Assembly: GCA_903875225.1 (NCBI GenBank)
Contig: CAIQVJ010000028.1
Coordinates: forward strand, 124,001 to 188,000
Direction of reading: 5' to 3'
Length of the DNA: 64,000 bases
From: an uncultured Pseudomonadota bacterium
Lineage (GTDB): Bacteria; Myxococcota_A; UBA796; SXON01
Shown in pieces: positions 8,925 through 15,858 of the stretch (within the stretch, counting starts at the first letter, position 1; every line of letters begins with the position of its first letter). Below the pieces are notes generated by a model that saw only the letters and a list, made by a program, of their open reading frames with translations, had not been told where the DNA came from and searched no databases. The position numbers and the translations under genes are program-made.

Positions 8925-9665
8925 TCACCCGCCGGAGTTCATGCCCGTGTCACCGGTGCTGCCATCGGAGGGGTCGGAGCCGCCGCCTGTGTCCGCGCCG
9001 GTATCCGCGGTCGGCTCGGTCGGGTGCTCGACCACCCCGGTGTCGTCCTGCCGCATCTCCGGGGAGCCCGGATCGAGCGATACCGTCACGTGGTAGCTGC
9101 AATCGGCGCTGCTGATGGCGAGCTGGCCGACGGCGTGGTTCTCGGGGTAGATGGTCGCCTCGAGGGTGGCCCAGGCTTCGCCCGCCTGCGGGGGACGATC
9201 AGCACCGCCGGAAGGCTGGCCTCCGTTGCTGGAACCGCTGGAGCCCGAGCTCGATCCGCCGCGGCCCGCAGGCGCGCCGGTGTCCGCATAGTCGACGTCC
9301 CCCTCCGCAGGCCGGGTGGTGGGCGGTTCGTCTTCGGCCGGAGGAGAGAGCAGCGAGCCGGAGACGGTGAGCGAGCCCGGGTACATGTTGCCGCGGAGCA
9401 TCACGCCCTGAAGGTTGAAGGTGACCCCGCCGCCCTCCATCCCGTGGCCGGCGGTGAGGACGCCCCAGGCGACCTGACCCTGGAACTCCTGTGGGGACGC
9501 GCCGCGGCACTGCGCGTCCTGCACGGAGACGACGGTGACCTTGTAGTCGCCGCCGTCGAGAACGGGTCCGGGCTCGCCCCTGGGCTCGCTGGGCATGGGC
9601 TCCGGGCTGGGGGCGCAGGAGTTGGCGGAGAGCGCGAGGACGACGATGGCGATGATGAGAATCAT
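8925..9665 (-). CDS. hypothetical lipoprotein with low-complexity Gly/Ser/Asp linkers
   Basis: This encodes 246 residues. The N-terminal hydrophobic stretch MILIIAIVVLALSANSC ends at a plausible lipobox Cys (C17). Residues 35-110 form a beta-rich module with MEGGGVTFNLQGVMLRG; a Gly/Ser/Pro linker (140-165) leads to a second short beta module (165-205). The end is a Thr/Gly/Asp tail like those of other secreted proteins in this window. No known domain is recognised. Upstream lie a near-consensus sigma-54 element (9695-9711) and a perfect 7-bp inverted repeat (9713-9736), suggesting conditional expression. Confidence 0.7.
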   Translation of the reverse strand: MILIIAIVVLALSANSCAPSPEPMPSEPRGEPGPVLDGGDYKVTVVSVQDAQCRGASPQEFQGQVAWGVLTAGHGMEGGGVTFNLQGVMLRGNMYPGSLTVSGSLLSPPAEDEPPTTRPAEGDVDYADTGAPAGRGGSSSGSSGSSNGGQPSGGADRPPQAGEAWATLEATIYPENHAVGQLAISSADCSYHVTVSLDPGSPEMRQDDTGVVEHPTEPTADTGADTGGGSDPSDGSTGDTGMNSGG

Positions 9666-9694
9666 GGTGAACCTCTGGGGTTGCCTGTCCCTAT

Positions 9695-9711
9695 TTCAAG
9701 ACTCGTGCCAA
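9695..9711 (-). promoter_or_regulatory. near-consensus sigma-54 promoter for the lipoprotein gene
   Basis: Reading the minus strand, TTGGCACGAGTCTTGAA matches the -24 block perfectly (TTGGCACG). It carries TTGA where the -12 block should read TTGC, so the GC doublet is GA. The predicted start would fall near 9684, about 19 bp before the ATG at 9665. One deviation is at an important base, so activity is uncertain. A perfect sigma-54 site lies on the same strand at 11231-11248. Confidence 0.4.
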
Positions 9712-9712
9712 G

Positions 9713-9736
9713 CATGTAAGTGCCCGGAATTACATG
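9713..9736. promoter_or_regulatory. inverted repeat, possible operator
   Basis: CATGTAA and TTACATG form a perfect 7-bp inverted repeat with a 10-bp spacer, immediately upstream of the near-sigma-54 element. This geometry suits a dimeric DNA-binding protein. It is centred about 40 bp upstream of the predicted start, closer than usual for an enhancer site. A second dyad (GGACC/GGTCC, 9736-9759) adjoins it. Confidence 0.4.
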
Positions 9737-9876
9737 GACCGAGGACGAAGACCTGGTCCGGAGCACGACACGGATGTCAGCGTGGGCGTGCGGTGAGGGT
9801 TCCCCCCAGCTTCGCCCGGACAATCAGGCAAACGGCTGACTCCCGGCTGGGCACCCGGTCCGGCACCACGCGCAGC

Positions 9877-9915
9877 AAAACGGAGAACCCCCCGCACGCT
9901 TGCGCGTACGGGGGG
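9877..9915 (-). terminator. intrinsic terminator at the 3' end of the structured RNA
   Basis: On the minus strand, CCCCCCGTACGC pairs with GCGTGCGGGGGG around a GCAA loop (9888-9915), a 12-bp stem with one G-U wobble. The wobble is allowed only on the minus strand; the plus strand would have a C-A mismatch. It is followed by TTCTCCGTTTT (9887-9877), the expected U-rich tail. This sets the probable 3' end of the RNA. Confidence 0.65.
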
Positions 9916-11221
9916 CAGACACCGGTTTTCACCGAACAGTTTTTGGAGACCCGCGTCACGCCGATCCTTTCGGACCACCGCGCCGCGCGAATGAAGTTCA
10001 GAAGAGAAGTGCAGTACGGCCGCACCCGAAGACGCGAACCGACCCACCCCGCGAGATTTGCTACGTTTGACCTTCCAGGACCAGACCCGACTTCAGCGGC
10101 ACCGTATGGCTTGGGTGCTCCCCGGCATGAGGTTCTCGACTGGTGTGTGCACCGAAGTGCGCATCGCCCGTTGTTCCTCTGCCCGGAGTTCAGGGTCCAC
10201 CGTCCGGCACGTCCACTCCCGAAGGAGCGGGCATCGCCGCGTGTACCCCGCGCTGACGTCGAGCTGGGAAGAGATGCTTTCACACCTGTTCCCTGCCCTG
10301 CGTGGCCTTGAACGTCCGGCTGACCGACCTTTCGGTTGATCGTGCTACGTCGATTTTTCAATCGAATCGCCCGGAATCCGCAATCGATCCGGTTTCCCGG
10401 CTCGCCTGCGCGCTCATCTCCCTGCCCGGTGGAACCGGACAGTGACCCTTCACGCGTTACCGCATGAAGCGCTTTCCTCTGCTTGCATTTTCCAAAGATC
10501 GCCCCTTCGTCGCTCCCGAATCGTCGAGTCCACTCCCAAACCGGATTGCTCCGGTTCTTCGTCGGTCGGCCGCTACGCCTCCCGCCCGTTCCGACCTTGT
10601 GGTTTCACACCACTTCGCCGGCTTACTCCTCGTCGATCCTGTCCGCACTGTTGCAGCGGCTCACGACCCTGGGGTTCATCGTCGTTTCACCCGCGCCTCC
10701 AAAACCGAAGTTCCGATGGCTGCTCCTATAGAAGCTGCGAGATTCCCGCGATGCGTTTCTGCCCTTCGAAGCTTTCCCTCCGCCGATAGCTGTAGTCGCT
10801 GGACGCTGTGGAGGCACCTTGCGATGCGCACCGTCCATGCGGGGAGGCTCTCACCTCCTGCCCGGTTGTCACCCTGCTCTGCTGCTCGACTTGCGCCGAG
10901 CCTTGAAGCCTGCGAATCCTGTCATCCCGAAGGACCCTCGAATCCGCACCCGAAACGCTCACGCGCTCCGAAAGTTCACCAGCCGCCTTGCCGCCTCGTC
11001 CTTCGGGTGTCATGGGAAGTTTCCTTCTCACTTCACTCGCGAACCTCGCGGTCTTTCTCCATCGTCGGGTCCGTTGCGCGATCGCCGTTTCCAGCTCTCG
11101 TGCCCGGTGCTCCCGTGGGCTTGGGCTCCTCCTGCTTTCGCAAAGAGGAGTCAGTACGTCAAAGATAGGTTCTTGCGAACCCGCCTTTCGGCATTGACCG
11201 TTCGGCTTTCGCCGGTGTCGT
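9877..11221 (-). ncRNA. candidate giant structured non-coding RNA, about 1.35 kb, family unknown
   Basis: No credible protein is encoded here on either strand; short frames are Arg/Ser/Pro-rich shadows like those seen opposite rRNA. The minus strand folds locally into many tetraloop hairpins. GNRA loops cap stems at 11203-11214, 11183-11192, 11168-11181, 11126-11150, 11016-11027, 10949-10972 (10 bp), 10843-10858, 10539-10556, 10389-10400, 10350-10365, 10327-10336, 9962-9977 and 9888-9915. UUCG loops cap 10924-10935, 10699-10716, 10213-10230, 10149-10160 and 10021-10036. Several stems contain G-U pairs that work only on this strand. The predicted sigma-54 start at 11221 falls just before the first hairpin, and a terminator closes the 3' end. 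It is not recognisably rRNA, RNase P RNA, tmRNA or a group II intron. Its size and ornament recall OLE, ROOL and GOLLD, but no shared sequence was recognised. Confidence 0.75.
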
Positions 11222-11230
11222 GGGGGTCCT

Positions 11231-11248
11231 AAGCAAGCGCCGTGCCAA
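11231..11248 (-). promoter_or_regulatory. perfect sigma-54 (RpoN) promoter for the structured RNA
   Basis: The minus strand reads TTGGCACGGCGCTTGCTT, matching the full -24/-12 consensus (TTGGCACG, four bases, TTGCT) with the required 10 bases between GG and GC. With the C at -12 (11233), transcription would begin at A11221, seven bases before the first hairpin. Sigma-54 promoters need an ATP-driven enhancer-binding activator, consistent with the paired dyads upstream. Confidence 0.8.
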
Positions 11249-11289
11249 CGCCCTCCGAACAGATGAACGCCGGTTTTGATGCAGCATCA

Positions 11290-11307
11290 TGGGAAATGCA
11301 GATCCCA
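11290..11307. promoter_or_regulatory. proximal 18-bp dyad, candidate enhancer (UAS) site 1
   Basis: The sequence fits TGGGA-nn-TGCA-nn-TCCCA, a dyad symmetric at all fixed positions. Its centre is about 77 bp upstream of the predicted start of the structured RNA. A near-identical dyad lies 76 bp further upstream. The DNA between them is unusually AT-rich for this window (11349-11363), which may favour bending. Confidence 0.55.
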
Positions 11308-11365
11308 CATCGCGTGCGACAGATTGCTTGTGGAGAAGTATCGCGCGTATATCGCATATTATTCG

Positions 11366-11383
11366 CGGGATCTGCGATTCCCA
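11366..11383. promoter_or_regulatory. distal 18-bp dyad, candidate enhancer (UAS) site 2
   Basis: The sequence fits CGGGA-nn-TGCG-nn-TCCCA, the same pattern as the site at 11290-11307 with two changes. Its centre is about 153 bp upstream of the predicted RNA start and 82 bp upstream of the divergent dioxygenase ATG, so it could serve either direction. Confidence 0.5.
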
Positions 11384-11464
11384 CATGACACGCCGACCCG
11401 CGCACGACTTCACCGGGTCACCTCACGCTCTTGGTCGGAAAGGGGCAGTGCTTAGCTTCGCGCG

Positions 11465-12259
11465 ATGGCCCGACTCCCGACGATCTTCCTCCCCCACGGC
11501 GGCGGCCCGTGCTTCTTCATGGACTGGACCCCCGCGGACGCGTGGGACCGCATGGCGAGCTGGCTGCGTGGGATTCCAGGTTCGCTGCCCGAACAACCCA
11601 AGGCGCTCCTCGTGATCTCAGCACACTGGGAGGAGGCCCTGCCCACGCTGCTGACCAGCCCGGCCCCCCCGCTGCTGTTCGACTACTACGGGTTCCCGCC
11701 CCACACGTACAAGCTGGCGTGGCCAGCCCCGGGCGCGCCTGAACTTGCGCTGCAGGTCGCGGCGCTGCTCCGAAACGTGGGGATCACGACGGCGACGAAC
11801 ACGGAGCGCGGCTATGACCACGGCGTCTTCATTCCCTTGAAAGTCGCCTTTCCCGACGCCACGGTCCCCACCCTGCAGCTCTCCCTGCAGGTCGGACTCG
11901 ATCCGGCCGTACACCAGGCGATCGGTCGCGCCCTCGCGCCGCTGCGCGACGAAGGCGTGCTGATCGTCGGCAGCGGCATGAGCTTCCACAACATGCGCCT
12001 GTTCAACCAGCCGCAGGCAAGGGCGATCTCGCAGGCGTTCGACGCCTGGCTAGAGGACGCCGTCTCCTCCAACGCCAGCGAGCGGGCCGACCTGCTGACC
12101 ACGTGGTGGCGGGCGCCGCTCGGACGGGAGGCGCACCCGCGCGAGGAGCACCTGATCCCCCTGATGGTCACCGCTGGCGCCGCAGGGGGGGACCCCGGCC
12201 GCGTCGTCTTCCGCGACACGGTGCTCGGAGCGGTGGTCTCGGCGGTGCAGTTCGGCTGA
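11465..12259 (+). CDS. class III extradiol dioxygenase (LigB/DODA, YgiD-like)
   Basis: This encodes 264 residues, the usual length for the 4,5-DOPA extradiol dioxygenase/YgiD group. Metal-ligand regions are visible: FLPHGGG (His11), VISAHWE (His54) and GYDHGVFIPL. SGMSFHNMR near residue 170 is also typical. The enzyme is expected to open a catechol-type ring with O2 using Zn or Fe; the natural substrate cannot be told. It is transcribed away from the structured RNA, and the intergenic DNA holds the two enhancer-like dyads. Its 3' end faces the molybdopterin enzyme gene with 12 bp between stops. Confidence 0.88.
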   Translation: MARLPTIFLPHGGGPCFFMDWTPADAWDRMASWLRGIPGSLPEQPKALLVISAHWEEALPTLLTSPAPPLLFDYYGFPPHTYKLAWPAPGAPELALQVAALLRNVGITTATNTERGYDHGVFIPLKVAFPDATVPTLQLSLQVGLDPAVHQAIGRALAPLRDEGVLIVGSGMSFHNMRLFNQPQARAISQAFDAWLEDAVSSNASERADLLTTWWRAPLGREAHPREEHLIPLMVTAGAAGGDPGRVVFRDTVLGAVVSAVQFG

Positions 12260-12271
12260 GCGAGCGCGCCG

Positions 12272-14266
12272 CTACGCCCGCGTCACGCTGCAGGCGAGAC
12301 CATCCCAGGAGGGAGTGCCGACGAAGGGATCCAGCGTGTCGTCGGGGATCAGTCGCGCCACGGGAACCACGTAGCCGGCGGGCAGGTCGACCGTGTCCGG
12401 GCGGAGTTCGGGGTTGAGGTGGACGGTCGCCTGGGCGCTCCCCGCCCGAGTCCGGATGTGCACGAGCTCGCCCTCGGCGAACCCGGAGTCTGGGTGAAGG
12501 CCGACGCCAGGGTCCATCGCGTCGTCGCGGTCCACGGCCGCGAAGGCGGCATCCCGGGCGGAGGAGGTCTCGAGCCAGTGCGTCTGCCCTGCCCCGAGGC
12601 GCGGCTCGACCAGTCGACCGAGGGCCTCGGCGATCGGCGCTGGTAGCAGCCGGATCCGGTTGTCGGCAAACGAGACCCGCCACGTCGCGCGGTCGACGTC
12701 CCCACCGTCCCACCCCTCGCGCTTCAGCGCAGCGAGCGACCGGGCGGGCGTCTCGGCCAGCGCCTTGTCGAACCAGCCCATCACGTCTCCACGCGCGATC
12801 AGCCCGGCCTTCAAGCGGAGGTGTGCGCCGAAGGGGCTCTTGAGGGACGGACGCTGGGTGGCGAAGAGATCACGCAGGATGCTGTCGGTGGACCGGGAGT
12901 CTCCGCGCGGCGAGAGCAATGCAGGCGTCCAGGCCACCTCGCGCCGCGGGTGCACGACGGTGTCGAGCAGCCGGAGGTCCTCGCGCTCGAACGGCGCGAG
13001 CGTCGGCAGGACGAAGTGCGCCAACGCCGTGGTGGACGTGGGGTTGGTGTCCACCGCCACGAGCAGATCGAGGGCTCGAAGCGCCGACTCCACGCGCGGC
13101 CCGCAGAGCTCGGTCGCGGGGTCGGCGGTGAGCGTGACCAGGCCTCGCACCTGTCCGTGGCCTGGCGTCAGGATGCGATCCGGGAGGTGATGCGCGCTGG
13201 CCTGGGCGAGCAGCATCGGCATCCCGCAGAGCCGGGGCGCCTTGTCGCTCCCCAGGCCCGCCATCAGCTGCTGCGTCGGGCCCACGCCCTTGTTCTCGTA
13301 CAGGGCGCCGGGCCGGAGCAGGTTGGCGGTGACACCGTGCAGCGCGAGCGCCGCCCATGCAGTGAGCGTCGGGTGCGGCCCACGCAGCCCGGAGTGCCCG
13401 AGATGGGTGACCGCCATCGCAGCACGGCTGAACTTGAGCGCCACGCCCCCGAGATCCCCGCCGGACACCCCACAGATCCCTGCACATCGGTCCACCGTCC
13501 ACGGCGCGAGCGCGGCGGTGAGCTCGGCCAGGCCCTGTGTCCAGTCGTCGGTGTACTGGACGTCGTGCCAGCCATTGTCGAGGATGTGCCGGATCAGTCC
13601 GAGCAGGAACCAGAGCTCGGTGCCGGGCCGGATCGCGAGGTGCTGGTCCGCGCCGGCAGCCAGCGGGGTCTTCCTGGCCCCGGCCGTCACGAGCTTCGTG
13701 CCCCTGACCTTGCGGGCCATCGTCAGCTCCGCCTCCATGCCCGGAGCGGCCTCGAGCGGACCCCAGCCGGCGACCACCTGGTTGGCTCCGAACAGGACGG
13801 CGTAGTGCGCACGCGCCACGTCGGCCTGGAGCGCGACGGGATGCCCGAGGACGAGCTCCGCAGCCCGGATCCACGGCGCTCCATGGTCGGCGAGGTGGCT
13901 GTGCAGCGAAGCCGGTCCCAGGGCCATCTGGACGGCCATCGCACGCACGCTTCCCGCGCTGTCCGTACCGAGCCGCGCACCGGCGAGCATCGCGGTCTCG
14001 CTCCCCTGGCTCCTGATCGTACGCAGCCGGTCGCCGATCTCGCGGATCGCGCCATCCCAGCTCACGTCTTCGAGCCTGTCTCCCACCCGTCTCTGTGGCT
14101 TGAGGAGCCTCGCGCGGGCTGCGGGCAACCGGGGGGTCGGGCCGGGGCGGACTGGCACCAGCCGCACGACGGCGCCGTCCTCGACCGTGGCTTGCACCAT
14201 CTGGAGGTGAGCGTCTGCGCGAGACCAGGTGCGAACCTCGGTCGAGTTCGGGAGGGGGGTCGGCAT
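12272..14266 (-). CDS. molybdopterin-dependent oxidoreductase lacking the N-terminal Fe-S motif
   Basis: This encodes 664 residues of the DMSO reductase/formate dehydrogenase family. The large subunit fold is seen in GDRLEDVSWDGAIREIGDRL (about 60-80), VLFGANQVVAGWG near 155, TADPATELCGPRVE and the C-terminal molydopterin dinucleotide-binding domain from about 540. Family members usually begin with a CxxC...C 4Fe-4S motif; here the first 60 residues contain no Cys, and no Cys or Sec Mo ligand is obvious. It may be an Fe-S-free type or need a partner. The ATG at 14266 is 98 bp from the divergent PHP gene. Confidence 0.8.
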   Translation of the reverse strand: MPTPLPNSTEVRTWSRADAHLQMVQATVEDGAVVRLVPVRPGPTPRLPAARARLLKPQRRVGDRLEDVSWDGAIREIGDRLRTIRSQGSETAMLAGARLGTDSAGSVRAMAVQMALGPASLHSHLADHGAPWIRAAELVLGHPVALQADVARAHYAVLFGANQVVAGWGPLEAAPGMEAELTMARKVRGTKLVTAGARKTPLAAGADQHLAIRPGTELWFLLGLIRHILDNGWHDVQYTDDWTQGLAELTAALAPWTVDRCAGICGVSGGDLGGVALKFSRAAMAVTHLGHSGLRGPHPTLTAWAALALHGVTANLLRPGALYENKGVGPTQQLMAGLGSDKAPRLCGMPMLLAQASAHHLPDRILTPGHGQVRGLVTLTADPATELCGPRVESALRALDLLVAVDTNPTSTTALAHFVLPTLAPFEREDLRLLDTVVHPRREVAWTPALLSPRGDSRSTDSILRDLFATQRPSLKSPFGAHLRLKAGLIARGDVMGWFDKALAETPARSLAALKREGWDGGDVDRATWRVSFADNRIRLLPAPIAEALGRLVEPRLGAGQTHWLETSSARDAAFAAVDRDDAMDPGVGLHPDSGFAEGELVHIRTRAGSAQATVHLNPELRPDTVDLPAGYVVPVARLIPDDTLDPFVGTPSWDGLACSVTRA

Positions 14267-14364
14267 GTGCGCGAGTGTAGCGGAGTCGGGCTGCGCGCGC
14301 TCTGTGCACGATCCCGCTTTGGGTTACCCGATCCGATGTTCTGCATTGTCCAGCGGGCCGACCC

Positions 14365-15195
14365 GTGACGCTACGGCTCGATCTGCACTGTCACTCCACC
14401 GCGTCGGACGGGCGATACCCCGCGCCCTTCGTGCTGGAGCGCGCCCTCGCGAGCGGGCTCGACGTCCTCGCGCTCACGGACCACGACCTCGCCCCCGTGC
14501 TGCCGCATGGGTTCATGGAGCGCCCCGCCGACGCCCGGGGCCGGACGCAGAAGCCGCTGCGGATCGTGCACGGAGCCGAGATCACCGGCGCCCACGAGGG
14601 CAAGGAATACCACCTGCTCGTCTATTTTCCCGGCGAGATGCCCACGAAATTCGCCGATTTCTGCAAGTCCAGAGCGCGATTTCGCGCGGTCCGGTACGAC
14701 AGCACCTGCGAGCGCCTGGGGCTGCCCGATCGCGCGAGCCCGGAGGCGCTGGCCGGCGACCGCGCCCTCACCCGCCACCACCTCGCGCACGCCCTGATGG
14801 CACGGGCGGGCGAGAACGGCGAGGTGCGCACCTGGATGGACTGCTTCGGGCTGCTTCGAAACCCGCTGAACGTGCCGCTCTGCGATCTCCCCTACACCGA
14901 GGCCATCGCGATCGCCCGCGATGCCGGAGGCACGACGTCGTGGGCCCACCCGCCCCTCGACGCCGCCCAGCGCTTCGTCGAGGTCTTCGCCCGCGCCGGG
15001 CTTCAGGCGCTGGAGGGTGTTCGACCGCGCACCGACAAGCCGACGAAGAACGGGTTGAAGCGCCTCGCCGCCAAGCACCGGCTGCTGCTCACCGGTGGGA
15101 GCGACTGGCACGGTTGGACCGATGATTTCGGCCACTTCTCGCTCGCGGGCGAGCACTCCGACCGCTGGATTGCCGCGCTGGACCGCCAGGCGTGA
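14365..15195 (+). CDS. PHP-domain phosphoesterase
   Basis: This encodes 276 residues starting at GTG. The PHP metal site is evident: LDLHCHSTASDG (6-17), ALTDHDL near residue 40, a middle His/Glu motif (IVHGAEITG), and GGSDWHG near the C-terminus. Relatives include nucleoside 3',5'-bisphosphate phosphatase (RNase AM/YciV) and other metal-dependent phosphoesterases. The exact substrate is unknown. Its TGA overlaps the GTG of the next gene (GTGA at 15192), so translation is probably coupled. Confidence 0.85.
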   Translation: MTLRLDLHCHSTASDGRYPAPFVLERALASGLDVLALTDHDLAPVLPHGFMERPADARGRTQKPLRIVHGAEITGAHEGKEYHLLVYFPGEMPTKFADFCKSRARFRAVRYDSTCERLGLPDRASPEALAGDRALTRHHLAHALMARAGENGEVRTWMDCFGLLRNPLNVPLCDLPYTEAIAIARDAGGTTSWAHPPLDAAQRFVEVFARAGLQALEGVRPRTDKPTKNGLKRLAAKHRLLLTGGSDWHGWTDDFGHFSLAGEHSDRWIAALDRQA

Positions 15196-15821
15196 TCCTG
15201 GTCATCGGCGGAGGCGTGATCGGCGCCGCCGTGGCGCGAGTCGCGGCGCGCACCGGCGCGGTGATGGTCGGCTCGCTCACCCCCCGGCCACACGTCGGCC
15301 TGTGGTTCCGGTTCGACCTCACGAAGGACACCATCCCCGCCGGGCTCCCACCCGACGCGCGCATCATCGTCGCCGTGGGCGGCGCCGAGCCCGGTGCCGT
15401 CCGGGCGCTGGCGGCCAGCACGACACGACCGGTCACCGTCATCCTGCCAGCGACTGCCCCCCGCATCCCCGGCACCGCCTGCGTGCGGGCGAGCCCCGCC
15501 TGGGACCTGCACGAGCGCTCGCTCCAGCCTGTCCTCGACGCCATGCGCCAGGGTCGGACCGGCCGACTTCCGCGCGGACTGCCGCCGCGGAGATGGATCT
15601 GGGCCGAGGACGTCGCCCGGGCAGCGCTCGACGCGGGCCGGGGCGAGGACCTCGCCCTGTGTGGCCCCGTGCTGCTCGACGGCGACGCGGTGAGGACCGC
15701 ACTCGCGGCCCGCGAACGCGGCACCTGCGGGGTGAACGTCTTCCGCACCCTCACCGTCGCCCCGGACCCGGAGCGGGATGATTGGGACGACGTGCGTTGG
15801 GGTCAGCGACGCAGGCTCTGA
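15192..15821 (+). CDS. Rossmann-fold NAD(P)-binding protein, epimerase/NmrA-like
   Basis: This encodes 209 residues. The N-terminus [16 protein letters not shown] is a classic dinucleotide-binding GxGxxG. The later segment [16 protein letters not shown] resembles the VHVxDVAxAI region of atypical short-chain dehydrogenases. The YxxxK catalytic motif is not seen, so it may be a regulator or an assembly-type reductase. It is coupled to the PHP gene by a 4-bp overlap and followed at 15859 by fumarase. Confidence 0.65.
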   Translation: MILVIGGGVIGAAVARVAARTGAVMVGSLTPRPHVGLWFRFDLTKDTIPAGLPPDARIIVAVGGAEPGAVRALAASTTRPVTVILPATAPRIPGTACVRASPAWDLHERSLQPVLDAMRQGRTGRLPRGLPPRRWIWAEDVARAALDAGRGEDLALCGPVLLDGDAVRTALAARERGTCGVNVFRTLTVAPDPERDDWDDVRWGQRRRL

Positions 15822-15858
15822 GAGAGGCATCGGCCGGGCCTCGGGGTTAGGAAAGCCC

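Noticed and set aside
10464..11168. 234-codon plus-strand frame and several shorter frames in 9595-11413
   Set aside because: Their products are Arg/Ser/Pro-rich with no domain or coding-like codon bias, like frames opposite rRNA; the region is better explained as a structured minus-strand RNA.
9877..11221. rRNA, RNase P RNA, tmRNA or group II intron as the identity of the structured RNA
   Set aside because: None of the signatures I checked were found: no 16S signature such as GTGCCAGC, no RNase P GAGGAAAGTCC, no tmRNA ends, no domain V; nor is there a reverse transcriptase gene nearby.
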